Both the position numbers and the translations under genes were made by a program. Of a stretch of DNA of 64,000 nucleotides, positions 55,176-64,000 are shown piece after piece (the first letter of the stretch is position 1; the number at the start of each line of letters is the position of its first letter). The notes beneath the pieces were generated by a model. That model was not told the DNA's origin, ran no database searches, and saw only the letters and a program-made list of their open reading frames with translations. The stretch comes from Shinella sp. PSBB067 (GTDB lineage: Bacteria; Pseudomonadota; Alphaproteobacteria; Rhizobiales; Rhizobiaceae): the NCBI RefSeq assembly GCF_016839145.1, contig NZ_CP069303.1:4207001-4271000 (forward strand), in the 5' to 3' direction.

Positions 55176-56276
55176 ATGGTCAAAGGGGCCATGCTCGAAG
55201 ACACCGCCCCTGATTCGCACTCGCCCGCCCGGCCCGGTGACCGGGCACCCACCGTCCTCGTCGTCACGGACGCCTGGCGGCCGCAGCTCAACGGCGTGGT
55301 GCACACGCTGGAGGAGCTCGCCCGCTCCGCGGCGGAGGAGGGCGTCGACGTCGTTTTCCTGACGCCGGAGAAGTTCGCGACGGTGCCGCTGCCGTCCTAT
55401 CCCGAAATCCGCCTCGCCATCGCCTCGAAGCGCCGCGTGCTGGCCGAGATCGAGGCGGTCGCGCCGGACTATATCCACATCTCCACGGAAGGCCCGCTCG
55501 GCATGGCGGCGCGGCGCGCCTGCCTTGCGCGCCGGCTGCCCTTCACCACGGCCTACCACACGCGCTTTCCCGAATTCATCAGCGCGCGCCTGCCGATCCC
55601 GGAAAGCTGGAGCTACTGGTGGCTGCGGCGCTTCCATAATTCCGGCGAGGGCATGATGGTGGCGACGCGGTCGCTCGGCGCGGAAATGGCGGCGCGCGGC
55701 TTCGTGCGCATCAAGCGCTGGTCGCGCGGGGTCGATACCAAGCTGTACGATCCGGCACGGCGCCGCGATCCCGGCCTGCCGCGGCCGGTCTTCCTCAATG
55801 TCGGGCGCGTGGCGGTGGAAAAGAACCTGCCGGCCTTCCTCGACCTCGACCTGCCCGGCAGCAAGGTCGTCGTTGGCGACGGGCCGGACCTTGCCATGCT
55901 GCGCCAGCGCTATCCGCACGTGCATTTCCTCGGCCGCAGGACCGGCGAGGAGCTGGCGTCCATCTACGCCTCGGCCGATGTCTTCGTCTTTCCGAGCCGC
56001 ACCGACACGTTCGGCAATGTCATGCTGGAGGCGCTGGCAAGCGGCGTTCCCGTCGCCGCCTTTCCCGTCACTGCCCCGCGCGACGTGCTGGGCGAGGCGG
56101 GCGCTCTGTCGGAAGACCTGCGCGCGGCGGCGCTCGCCGCGCTCGATATCCCTGGCGATGTCGCCCGCAGCCGCGCCATGACCTATAGCTGGCGCGCCTG
56201 CGCCCGCGAATTCCTCGGAAACCTCGCCCGCGTGCCCCGCGATGCTTTCGCGGCACGCCGCCTCGGCCTTCGCTGA
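55176..56276 (+). CDS. GT4-family glycosyltransferase (MgtA-like)
   Basis: 366 residues; an ATG at 55191 is an alternative start. N-terminal donor-independent half: VVTDAWRPQLNGVVHTLEEL, a pattern shared with alpha-mannosyl/glucosyl transferases on diacylglycerol. C-terminal GT-B half: FLNVGRVAVEKNLPAFLDL, VVVGDGPD and the nucleotide-sugar site SRTDTFGNVMLEALASGVPV. It probably glycosylates a membrane lipid such as diacylglycerol. Exact sugar unknown. Convergent with pgi, with only 3 bp between. Confidence 0.85.
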   Translation: MVKGAMLEDTAPDSHSPARPGDRAPTVLVVTDAWRPQLNGVVHTLEELARSAAEEGVDVVFLTPEKFATVPLPSYPEIRLAIASKRRVLAEIEAVAPDYIHISTEGPLGMAARRACLARRLPFTTAYHTRFPEFISARLPIPESWSYWWLRRFHNSGEGMMVATRSLGAEMAARGFVRIKRWSRGVDTKLYDPARRRDPGLPRPVFLNVGRVAVEKNLPAFLDLDLPGSKVVVGDGPDLAMLRQRYPHVHFLGRRTGEELASIYASADVFVFPSRTDTFGNVMLEALASGVPVAAFPVTAPRDVLGEAGALSEDLRAAALAALDIPGDVARSRAMTYSWRACAREFLGNLARVPRDAFAARRLGLR

Positions 56277-56279
56277 AGC

Positions 56280-57905
56280 CTACGTCGCCGCCTTCAGCAG
56301 CGCCGCAACGAGCCCGGCCGTCGAGGAATCGTGCCCCGCCGCGCTCTCCTTGCCTTCCACGACCGGAAGCAGGCCCGTCGCCAGTTCCTTGCCGAGCTCC
56401 ACGCCCCACTGGTCGAAGGAGTTGATGTTGAAGAGCACGCCCTCGACGAAGACGCGATGCTCGTAGAGCGCGATGAGCCGGCCGAGCGCGAAGGGCGTCA
56501 GGCTGTCATAGACCATGGTGATCGAGGGGCGGTTGCCGGAGAAGACGCGGTGCGGGGCGATCCTGTCGGCCTTCGCTTCGTCCATGCCCTTGGCGGTGAG
56601 CTGCGCCTTCGCCTCTTCGAGCGTGCGGCCCTTCATCAGCGCTTCGGACTGCGCCAGGCAATTGGCGATGAGGAGCTGGTGCTGGTGGCGCAGGGTCTTC
56701 TCGTGGCCGTTGGCCGCGATCATGAATTCGGCCGGGATGATCGCCGTGCCCTGGTGGATGAGCTGGTAGAAAGCGTGCTGGCCGTTTGTGCCGGGCTCGC
56801 CCCAGACGACCGGGCCGGTTTCGCCCTCGACCTGCGTCGAATCCATGGTGACGGACTTGCCGTTCGATTCCATGTCGAGCTGCTGGAGATAGGCCGGGAA
56901 GCGCGACAGGCGCTGGTCATAGGGCAGGATCGCGCGCGAGGGATAGCCCAGCACGTTGCGATGGTAGTAGCCGATCAGCCCGAGCAGCATGGGGATATTC
57001 TCCCGCACGGGCGCGCTTCGGAAATGGGTGTCGATGGCATGGCCGCCGGCAAGGAACGCGGCAAAATCCTCTTTGCCGATGGCGATCATCAGCGGCAGGC
57101 CGATGGCCGACCAGATCGAATAGCGCCCGCCGACCCAGTCCCAGAAGCCGAAGACGCGGGCCGCGTCGATGCCGAAGGCCGCGACCTTGTCCAGCGCCGT
57201 GGAGACCGCGCAGAAATGGCTGCCGACGGCGGCATCGCCGAGCGTCTCGACGATGAAGGCGCGGGCCGTCGCGGCATTGGTCATCGTCTCGATGGTGGTG
57301 AAGGTCTTGGACGCGACGATGAAGAGCGTCGTCTCCGCATCCAGCAGCTTCAGCGTATCGGCGATATGCGCGCCGTCGATATTGGAGACGAAGTGCAGGC
57401 GCGGGCCGTCATGGTAGGGCGCCAGCGCCAACGTCGCCATGACCGGGCCGAGGTCGGAGCCGCCGATGCCGATATTGACGACGTCGGTGATCTTCCTGCC
57501 CGTCGCGCCCTTGAGTGCGCCTGAGCGGATGCCGTCGGCGAACTTGCCCATGGCCTCCAGCACCGCATTGACGTCGGGCATGACGTTCTTGCCATCGACG
57601 AGAACGGGCGTGTTGGCGCGGTTGCGCAGCGCGGTGTGCAGCACGGCGCGCTCTTCGGTGATGTTGATGATCTCGCCGGCGAACATGGCGTCGCGCTTCT
57701 TCTCGACGCCGGCATCCTTCGCCAGCGCCACAAGCGTCTCCAGCACGGCGTCGTTCACCGCGCATTTCGAATAGTCGAAGAGAAGGTCGTCGAGCGTTGC
57801 GCTATAGCGCGAGAACCGCTTCGGATCGGCCGCGAAGGCCGCCCTGATGTCTGTGGCGTTGGTATCGCGGACGATGGATTTCAGCTTTTCGACAAGCGGC
57901 TTCAT
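56280..57905 (-). CDS. pgi: Glucose-6-phosphate isomerase
   Basis: 541 residues. PGI signatures [17 protein letters not shown] and [19 protein letters not shown] are intact. ATG 57905 ([10 protein letters not shown]) is the family start; the open frame extends 19 codons upstream. It interconverts glucose-6-P and fructose-6-P. A palindrome 91-104 bp before the ATG is probably its operator. Confidence 0.96.
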   Translation of the reverse strand: MKPLVEKLKSIVRDTNATDIRAAFAADPKRFSRYSATLDDLLFDYSKCAVNDAVLETLVALAKDAGVEKKRDAMFAGEIINITEERAVLHTALRNRANTPVLVDGKNVMPDVNAVLEAMGKFADGIRSGALKGATGRKITDVVNIGIGGSDLGPVMATLALAPYHDGPRLHFVSNIDGAHIADTLKLLDAETTLFIVASKTFTTIETMTNAATARAFIVETLGDAAVGSHFCAVSTALDKVAAFGIDAARVFGFWDWVGGRYSIWSAIGLPLMIAIGKEDFAAFLAGGHAIDTHFRSAPVRENIPMLLGLIGYYHRNVLGYPSRAILPYDQRLSRFPAYLQQLDMESNGKSVTMDSTQVEGETGPVVWGEPGTNGQHAFYQLIHQGTAIIPAEFMIAANGHEKTLRHQHQLLIANCLAQSEALMKGRTLEEAKAQLTAKGMDEAKADRIAPHRVFSGNRPSITMVYDSLTPFALGRLIALYEHRVFVEGVLFNINSFDQWGVELGKELATGLLPVVEGKESAAGHDSSTAGLVAALLKAAT

Positions 57906-57995
57906 CGGCGTCTTCCCTTGGCTTTGGACGATGCCGCTAGCTAGTCGCTTTGGCACCAGCAAATCAAGACCGCAAGTGTCCTCCGATAGAAAAAA

Positions 57996-58009
57996 TTAAA
58001 TCGGTTTAA
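57996..58009. promoter_or_regulatory. LacI-type operator upstream of pgi
   Basis: TTAAATCGGTTTAA, a 14-bp palindrome with 5-bp perfect outer arms and central TCGG. It is closely similar to the site before frk. Confidence 0.55.
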
Positions 58010-58021
58010 CCGCTGGTGTCC

Positions 58022-59722
58022 TCAGCCTCGGAGGTCCTTGCGCAGGATCTTGCCGACGTTGGATTTCGGCAGTTCGGTGCGGAATTCGACGAATTTCGGC
58101 CGCTTGTAGTTGGTGAGGCTTGCCGCGCAATGGGCCTTCACGTCCGCCTCCGTCAGCGCCGGGTCCTTCTTCACGACGAAGAGCTTGACCGCCTCGCCGG
58201 AATGCTCGTCCGGCACGCCGATCGCCGCGCATTCCAGGATGCCGGGATGCGACATCGCCACCTCCTCCACCTCGTTGGGGAAGACGTTGAAGCCGGAGAC
58301 GAGGATCATGTCCTTCTTGCGGTCGACGATCTTGGTATAGCCCTGCACCGTCATGAAGCCGATGTCGCCGGAGCGGAAGAAGCCGTCCGGCGTCATCACC
58401 TTCGCCGTCTCGTCCGGGCGCTGCCAGTAGCCGGCCATCACCTGCGGGCCGCGGATGCAGATTTCGCCGACCTCGCCGAGCGCCAGCGTCTTGCCGTCGT
58501 CGTCGCGGATCTCGACGTCGGTCGAGGGCAGCGGCAGGCCGATGGTGCCGGTGAATTCCGGCTTGTCGAAGCGGTTGGCGGTCGCCACCGGCGAGGTCTC
58601 CGAAAGCCCGTAGCCCTCGGTGATCGCGCAGCCCGTGATGCTCTGCCAGCGCTCTGCGACCGGGCGCTGCACGGCCATGCCGCCGCCGAGCGTCAGCACG
58701 AGCTCGGAAAGGTCGAGCCTGGAGAAGTCCGGATTGTTCATCAGCGCGTTGAACAGCGTGTTGAGGCCGGGGAAGATATGGACGCGGTACTTCGCCAGTT
58801 CCTTCACGAAGGCGGGAATGTCGCGCGGATTGGCGATCAGCACGTTGTGGCCGCCGAGCGCGATGCCCATCAGCCCGTTCACCGTCAGCGCGAAGATGTG
58901 GTAGAGCGGCAGCGCGCAGACGAAGACGAGCTGTTCCGGCCGCTTCTTGATCGTGAAGGTCGGCTCGATCCACAGCTTGATCTGCTCCATGTTGGAGAGC
59001 AGGTTCGCATGGGTGAGGGTGGCGCCCTTGGAAACGCCCGTCGTGCCGCCGGTATATTGCAGGAAGGCCGTGTCGCCGGGCGCGATGCTGACGGGCCTTG
59101 CGGTGCTGCGCGCGCCCTCGGCCATGACCTGGCGGAAGGGAACGTGGCCCGGCAGCGACCAGGCCGGCACGAGCTTCTTCACCTTGCGCACGACGAGGTT
59201 GACGATCAGGCCCTTCAGGCCGAGCATGTCGCCCATCGTGGCGACCACGACATGCTTCAACGCCGTGCGTGGGGCGACCTGCGCCACGGTTCCGGCGAAA
59301 TTCTCCAGCACGAACAGCGCCTTGGCGCCTGCGTCCTTGAGCTGGTGCTCCAGCTCGCGCGGCGTATAGAGCGGATTGACGTTCACCACGACGAGGCCGG
59401 CGCGCAGGATGCCGAAGATGATAACCGGGTTCTGCAATATGTTCGGCATCATCACGGCGACACGGTCGCCCTTTTCCAGCCCGCGCGCCTGCAGCCAGGC
59501 CGCGACCCTTGCGGAAGCCGCGTCGAAATCACGGAAGGTCAGCGTCTTGCCCATGCTGGTGAAGGCCGGGCGGTCGGCGAACTCGGCGCAGCAGCTTTCC
59601 ACGAGCGCGCCGATGGAGGTGTGGCGCAGCGGCGCGATCTCCGGCGCCATGCCGTCCGGATAGGAGGCGAGCCAGAAGCGGCCGGACGGCGCGGTGGACG
59701 GGTGCATCTGTGAGACCGACAT
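58022..59722 (-). CDS. fadD: Long-chain fatty-acid-CoA ligase
   Basis: 566 residues. AMP-binding motif YTGGTTGVSKGATLTH, GYGLSETSP and the C-terminal NVGKILRKDLR identify an acyl-CoA synthetase. ATG 59722 follows GAGGAGGAG. It activates fatty acids for beta-oxidation or membrane lipid recycling; in S. meliloti the fadD homologue affects swarming and lies next to pgi. A palindrome at 59846-59863 lies 124 bp upstream. Confidence 0.93.
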   Translation of the reverse strand: MSVSQMHPSTAPSGRFWLASYPDGMAPEIAPLRHTSIGALVESCCAEFADRPAFTSMGKTLTFRDFDAASARVAAWLQARGLEKGDRVAVMMPNILQNPVIIFGILRAGLVVVNVNPLYTPRELEHQLKDAGAKALFVLENFAGTVAQVAPRTALKHVVVATMGDMLGLKGLIVNLVVRKVKKLVPAWSLPGHVPFRQVMAEGARSTARPVSIAPGDTAFLQYTGGTTGVSKGATLTHANLLSNMEQIKLWIEPTFTIKKRPEQLVFVCALPLYHIFALTVNGLMGIALGGHNVLIANPRDIPAFVKELAKYRVHIFPGLNTLFNALMNNPDFSRLDLSELVLTLGGGMAVQRPVAERWQSITGCAITEGYGLSETSPVATANRFDKPEFTGTIGLPLPSTDVEIRDDDGKTLALGEVGEICIRGPQVMAGYWQRPDETAKVMTPDGFFRSGDIGFMTVQGYTKIVDRKKDMILVSGFNVFPNEVEEVAMSHPGILECAAIGVPDEHSGEAVKLFVVKKDPALTEADVKAHCAASLTNYKRPKFVEFRTELPKSNVGKILRKDLRG

Positions 59723-59845
59723 ATGTGCTCCTCCTCGTTGGGCGCGGGCATCCCTCGTCCCGCCGCAGCGAAAGGTCCTCCAACCGTCCGATGCGGACAA
59801 GATGATGCTTTTGATAGGCGCCATCAAGGGACATCGCTATATTAC

Positions 59846-59863
59846 ATTGACGTAAACGTCAAT
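59846..59863. promoter_or_regulatory. Candidate operator upstream of fadD
   Basis: ATTGACG-TAAA-CGTCAAT, perfect 7-bp arms with a 4-bp spacer. It resembles sites of LiuR/FadR-like fatty-acid and branched-chain degradation regulators in Proteobacteria. Confidence 0.55.
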
Positions 59864-60017
59864 AATCCGGTCGGCGGCCGGCGGCTTTTTCGCGCAGCGG
59901 GCGGGCTGCGGCGTCTCATCGCGCGCGGGCCGCAAAAAACGCGTATATGTTTAACATTCTTCAGTTAGACCTTATCTTGTAGGTCCGGCGCGGACGCCGG
60001 ACCAGGAGTGGACGAGT

Positions 60018-61199
60018 TTGTTGCATCAGGAACATCGCAAAAATGAGCCCCGGCTGCTGGGCGCGGCGCGCCAGAGCGGCGCGGCGCTCATATCCCCGAT
60101 CTCGGCGGCGCGCTGGCTCCTCGTGCTCATCGTCTTCGCCGGCATCTATTTCTTCCACGGCTTCGTCGTGCCGGTGCTCGCCGCCTTGGTCATCGCCTTT
60201 GCGAGCTGGCCGCTCTATGTGCGCCTGCTGGCGCAGGTGAACGGCAACCGCACGCTTGCCGCCTCCATCGCCATCCTGCTCATCCTCGCCTTCATCGTCG
60301 GGCCGATCGTGATCGCCTCGACCTATGCGCTGCACGAGATCCGCGACTGGATCGGCTGGGCGGTCGAGACGAACCGCACCGGCGCGCCGACGCCGGAATG
60401 GATCGGCGCCCTGCCGGTCATCGGCGGCTGGCTCGACATGCAGTGGACGCGCTTCCTCGATCATCCCGGCGCGATCGGCGAGCTGACGCAGATCGTCAGC
60501 GGCGCCAATATCGGCAATATCTACCGCGTCGCGCTGGCGGCCGGCGGCAAGGCGTTCAACCTGCTGCTCGCCATGCTCTTCATGCTGATCGCGCTCTTCT
60601 TCATCTATCGCGACGGCCAGTCCTTCGCCGGCCAGGTGGACCGGCTCGGCGAGCGAATCCTGCCGATGCGCTGGGAGCGCATCTCCCGCATCGTGCCGGC
60701 GACGATCAGCTCGACCGTCACGGGCATGACGCTGATCGCCATCGGCGAGGGCATCGTCCTCGGCGTCGCCTACTGGATCGCCGGCGTTCCGTCGGCCGTC
60801 ACGCTCGGCGTGCTGACGGGCGTCATGGCGCTGTTTCCCGGCGGCGCGCCGCTCTCCTTCACGCTGGTGTCGCTCTATCTCGTGTCCAGCGGCTCGCCGG
60901 TGGCGGGCCTCGCCCTCTTCGCCTGGGGCTCGGTGGAGCTCTTCATCGTTGACAAGACGCTGCGCCCGCGTCTCGTCGGCGGCCCGATCAAGCTGCCCTT
61001 CCTGCCCACCTTCTTCGGCCTGATCGGCGGCGTGAAGACCATGGGCTTCCTCGGCCTGTTCATCGGCCCAGTCCTCATGGCCCTGCTCGTCGCCATCTGG
61101 CGCGAATGGATCCGCGAGGTCGAAGCGACCGAGCCCGCACCGCCGATCCTTCTCGACCATCATACAGAACCGCCCGACCAGGAACGCAACGTCGGCTGA
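60018..61199 (+). CDS. AI-2E family transporter
   Basis: 393 residues; TTG start with AGGAGTGG upstream (a second TTG follows directly). Seven to eight helices and the family segment FFGLIGGVKTMGFLGLFIGPVLMALL near residue 330. Family members have been linked to autoinducer-2 export or Na/H exchange, so the label names the family, not a proven function. Convergent with the di-heme peroxidase gene. Confidence 0.88.
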   Translation: MLHQEHRKNEPRLLGAARQSGAALISPISAARWLLVLIVFAGIYFFHGFVVPVLAALVIAFASWPLYVRLLAQVNGNRTLAASIAILLILAFIVGPIVIASTYALHEIRDWIGWAVETNRTGAPTPEWIGALPVIGGWLDMQWTRFLDHPGAIGELTQIVSGANIGNIYRVALAAGGKAFNLLLAMLFMLIALFFIYRDGQSFAGQVDRLGERILPMRWERISRIVPATISSTVTGMTLIAIGEGIVLGVAYWIAGVPSAVTLGVLTGVMALFPGGAPLSFTLVSLYLVSSGSPVAGLALFAWGSVELFIVDKTLRPRLVGGPIKLPFLPTFFGLIGGVKTMGFLGLFIGPVLMALLVAIWREWIREVEATEPAPPILLDHHTEPPDQERNVG

Positions 61200-61212
61200 T
61201 CGAGCCCCGCCC

Positions 61213-62418
61213 TCAGAGCGCCTCGAGGAACGCCACCAGCGCCCGCCTCTCGCGCTGCGTCAGCGGGAAGGGCTCGAGGAACGGCGATGTCATGCCGGCA
61301 TAGGGCATCAGCGGATTGGCCTCTTCGCTTTCGGTGCGCGGGCGCGTCCGCCCGCCGCCGACCTGATAGAAGATGACGGTGCGTCTGAGGTCGCGGATGA
61401 TCCCGTTGTGCATGTAGGGCGCGGTCCGCGAGACATGGCGCAGGCTGGGTGTCCGGAAGCGCCCGACATCCAGCAGCCTGTCGGTGACGGCATAGCGGCC
61501 GACATCCTCGCGCGGGCGGCCGAGCAGGGAAAGGCCGAGATTGTGGAACTTGTTGTCGGTCAGCAGCGGACCGTTGTGACAGTTCGCGCAGCCGCCCTTC
61601 GTCCGGAAGATATGCATGCCCCAGATCTGCTCGTCATTCAGCGCGTCATGCCGGCCCGACAGGAACCGGTCGAGGCCGGTCGGCTCCTCCAGCGTCCGCT
61701 GGAAGGCCGCGATCGCATCGGTCACGTCCTCGATCGCCGGGCTGGATACGTTGTAGACCGAGCGAAACGCGTCCCGATAATCCGGCCGCGCGCCGATGCG
61801 TTCGACCACGGTGGCAAGGTCGTGGTTCGCCATTTCGCGCTGGTCCGTCAGCGGCAGGAGCGCCTGGTCTTCGAGCGTGTCCGCCCGGCCGTCCCAGAAG
61901 AGCGGCGAGCGCAGGCCGGCGTTGAAGAGGGGCGGGGCGTTGCGCTTGCCCTTCGCGCGGTCATGGCCGAAGGAGGTCTGCAGGCCGTCGCCCCATCCAA
62001 GCTCGCGATTGTGACAGCTCTGGCAGGCGATCTGCCCGGACCGGGACAGGAGGGGATCGGTGAAGAGCTTGAATCCGAGCCGCGCCTTTTCGAGGTCCTT
62101 GCCCTTCGGCCGCGGCGGGATGGGTAGCGGCGCGAACTCCCGCGCCTCGATCCCCGGGAAAAGCCGCATGGGCGGAAACGCCTCGACCGGCTGCCGGTAG
62201 GCCGCCGCAAGGATCGCAAGGTCCTGATCGGACGGCTCTCCCGGGAACGCGGCGAGCAGCGCTTGCCGGCGCTGCTCGAATGCCCGTTCTTCCAATGTCG
62301 CAAGTCGCACCAGGCGAACCGCATCCCGCCCCCTGGCGGCCTCGTAGAGCGAGGCTGCCAGGATGACCGAGAGGCCGACCGCCCAGAAGGCGATGAGCAA
62401 TCTGAACTGTATCTTCAT
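61213..62418 (-). CDS. Di-heme cytochrome c peroxidase / MauG-like protein
   Basis: 401 residues. An N-terminal membrane anchor or signal (LLIAFWAVGLSVILAASLYE) precedes two c-type heme sites, CQSCH near residue 134 and CANCH near residue 279. The later FRTPSLRHVSRTAPYMHNG block is typical of the peroxidase/MauG family. It acts in the periplasm. Its ATG overlaps the stop of the TonB-dependent receptor (ATGA), so the two are translationally coupled. Enzymatic activity, peroxidase or MauG-like oxidation, is not decided by sequence. Confidence 0.9.
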   Translation of the reverse strand: MKIQFRLLIAFWAVGLSVILAASLYEAARGRDAVRLVRLATLEERAFEQRRQALLAAFPGEPSDQDLAILAAAYRQPVEAFPPMRLFPGIEAREFAPLPIPPRPKGKDLEKARLGFKLFTDPLLSRSGQIACQSCHNRELGWGDGLQTSFGHDRAKGKRNAPPLFNAGLRSPLFWDGRADTLEDQALLPLTDQREMANHDLATVVERIGARPDYRDAFRSVYNVSSPAIEDVTDAIAAFQRTLEEPTGLDRFLSGRHDALNDEQIWGMHIFRTKGGCANCHNGPLLTDNKFHNLGLSLLGRPREDVGRYAVTDRLLDVGRFRTPSLRHVSRTAPYMHNGIIRDLRRTVIFYQVGGGRTRPRTESEEANPLMPYAGMTSPFLEPFPLTQRERRALVAFLEAL

Positions 62419-64000
62419 CAGAACGTCGCCTTGGCGCCAAACCAGATGCTCCGGCCGGGAATCCAGGGCTGCGTCGCCGTGGAAATCTTGTTGCCGGTTT
62501 CGTTGAACATGTTCTGGACCTTCATTTCGAATTCAAGCGACCCATACTCGGATTCCACGGCCTTGTATGTCGTGTTGAGGTCGAACGTGGCGACGGGCCT
62601 GAAATGGAAATCCTCGTATATGTCGTGAGTCATGCCCAAGCCTTCCGAACCGGCCGGCAACCGGCATTTTGCGGCAGCGCTCGTCGAGGGCGTGCAGGTC
62701 GTGTCCGTCGCGCGGGCGCCGTCATAGGAGAAGTTGAGGTTTCCCGAAAGACCCACGGTCAGCCGCTCGTCGAGAAAGGTCGTCACCAGATCGACGGAGG
62801 TCCTGACCGGAATGTCCATGTTTCCCGTCGCCATGGCGAATTCACCGAGTGAATAGGAAGCGTCGTTGTACCAGATGCGGGTATCGGTCGGGTCGTCGAA
62901 ATAGCCGTTCGAGGTCGTGCGCTGCTTGGACCATGTAAGGCTACCCGACAGGCGGACGGTGTCCATGTGCCCCTCGTTCACCGCCCATGTCTTGCCGTAT
63001 TCCATGCTGGCCGACTGGTACTGCGAGTCCCCGTCATTGGTGAGTGCCATGACGCGGCCTGTGGAGTCGGGTGACTTCAGATACTGATCCTTGCCCTGCC
63101 GAAGGAGATAGCGCACGCGCAGATCCCCATCCAGCCACGGATCCGTCCATTTGACGGCAGCCGTGAACTCGTCATTGTAGGGCGTTACCAGATCGAGACC
63201 CGAAAACGTATAGTAAACCTGCGATTGCGCCGTACTCCAGTTGGTAATCGCGCCCGACGAATTGTGTGACCGCGTGTATGTAAGCCCCAACGGCTGACCA
63301 TCTCGGATCGCATAGTAGACCGAATTCGCATTGTAGTAGCGATTGAAGCCCGCAACGAATGCCAAATCCTCGGTGGGTGAAACCGTAGCCGTCAGTCTTG
63401 GAGCAAGATTGAGGTTTCCGAAGAAATCCTCGTAGCTGAGGTGAACGCCCGCCCTGACATTCAGCCAGTCCCATGTTTGGTCGGCTTCGGCATACATGTC
63501 GAGGGAATTGATCGCCGCCTTGTTATGGTATGCAGGGATGACGCTCCTGCGATTGGCGTATTGCTCGTAAGAGCAGGTGGTGTCGCCCGGAGGGCAGGTG
63601 AACGAGGAAACGATCGGTCTCACCAGCAGGGTGTTGTTCGTCCCATAAAGCGTGTATTCTTCGGCTGCGCGGTAGGCATCGACATTTTTGTAATCAAAAC
63701 CGGCGGCGAAGGTGCCGGCGAGAAAGTCCCCGTCTATATCGGACCTGAAGCCGGCTTCCTGCTGGCCTTGTCTCTTGTTCCCCAGCCCTCCCTCGCGGCA
63801 TGACTGGGCCGAGCCTAAGAGATCGGAGGGCAGCGGCGTCCTGCACCAAGACAGCAGGCTAGGGTCGGTGGAGTTGAAAATAAGCCCGGGAACCGGGTCC
63901 CGCGGGCCGGTGCGCGCCCAGACGGTCCGGTAGATCGTCTCGTTTTCCCCGCCGTCGTTCTCCGTTCGGGACTTGTTGAAATAGGCTCTGCTGTCGATCT
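62418..64000 (-). CDS. TonB-dependent outer-membrane receptor, C-terminal part
   Basis: At least 527 codons are open from the right window edge to the stop; the plug domain, TonB box and signal peptide lie beyond base 64000. The visible part consists of alternating amphipathic strands with aromatic girdle residues (VRAGVHLSYEDFFGNLNLAP, RYLLRQGKDQY) and ends in WFGAKATF with a terminal Phe, as in beta-barrel proteins. Two extracellular-loop Cys pairs (FTCPPGDTTC and TTCTPS...AKC) are visible. The substrate is unknown; coupling to a di-heme oxidase suggests metal or metallophore uptake. Confidence 0.85.
   Translation of the reverse strand, partial: IDSRAYFNKSRTENDGGENETIYRTVWARTGPRDPVPGLIFNSTDPSLLSWCRTPLPSDLLGSAQSCREGGLGNKRQGQQEAGFRSDIDGDFLAGTFAAGFDYKNVDAYRAAEEYTLYGTNNTLLVRPIVSSFTCPPGDTTCSYEQYANRRSVIPAYHNKAAINSLDMYAEADQTWDWLNVRAGVHLSYEDFFGNLNLAPRLTATVSPTEDLAFVAGFNRYYNANSVYYAIRDGQPLGLTYTRSHNSSGAITNWSTAQSQVYYTFSGLDLVTPYNDEFTAAVKWTDPWLDGDLRVRYLLRQGKDQYLKSPDSTGRVMALTNDGDSQYQSASMEYGKTWAVNEGHMDTVRLSGSLTWSKQRTTSNGYFDDPTDTRIWYNDASYSLGEFAMATGNMDIPVRTSVDLVTTFLDERLTVGLSGNLNFSYDGARATDTTCTPSTSAAAKCRLPAGSEGLGMTHDIYEDFHFRPVATFDLNTTYKAVESEYGSLEFEMKVQNMFNETGNKISTATQPWIPGRSIWFGAKATF

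Overview
This window looks like a chromosomal segment from a member of the Rhizobiaceae (Sinorhizobium/Ensifer, Shinella or Rhizobium type). The DNA is very GC-rich. The gene order is familiar from that group: Mur-type regulator, plsC, miaB, phoH, ybeY, corC, lnt, praR, metK, trmB; then def-fmt-truA; then rpmH-rnpA-yidC; then pyrE, frk, pgi, fadD. Intergenic palindromic repeats of rhizobial type are present at about 25.3 kb and 29.6 kb. The species cannot be fixed from sequence reading alone.

Layout. 0-18 kb is dense housekeeping DNA: the end of murJ, trpS, a NifU-like Fe-S scaffold, tRNA modification (tsaB, miaB, trmB), Mn/Fe regulation, ribosome maturation (ybeY), lipoprotein acylation (lnt), methionine/SAM synthesis (metK) and an Hsp20-DUF1150 pair. 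18-37.5 kb holds a chemoreceptor, rbsK, rmuC, the formyl-Met/pseudouridine cluster, the lysine/DAP genes (dapD, DUF805, dapE), a LOG protein, an eight-EF-hand secreted protein, argB, an orphan anti-sigma factor, engB and yidC-rnpA-rpmH. 37.5-41.7 kb holds a second chemoreceptor and an orphan histidine kinase.

41.8-48.5 kb is the accessory part. A 35-bp direct repeat, formed by the 3' end of tRNA-Arg(ACG), brackets a 6.6-kb mosaic island. It contains the C-terminal stub of a tyrosine integrase, a RecE-like nuclease, a T7 gp14-like virion protein, a BRO-N fragment, a 50-residue membrane protein, a secreted protein, a MarR-like regulator, a serine recombinase with nested inverted repeats at its promoter, and an AT-richer P-loop ATPase with a predicted winged-helix tail next to the right repeat. 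The ATPase is the best candidate for undescribed cargo, possibly phage defence, but its function is unknown.

48.6-64 kb returns to core DNA: a lipoprotein hydrolase, a DUF1236 protein, a phosphodiesterase, a proline-racemase-family enzyme, DoxX, pyrE, frk, a glycosyltransferase, pgi, fadD, an AI-2E-family permease, and a translationally coupled TonB-dependent receptor plus di-heme peroxidase that runs off the right edge. Regulatory signals found by eye include a shared LacI-type palindrome upstream of both frk and pgi, a palindrome before metK, a palindrome before fadD, a near-consensus promoter for rpmH, and several hairpin terminators.
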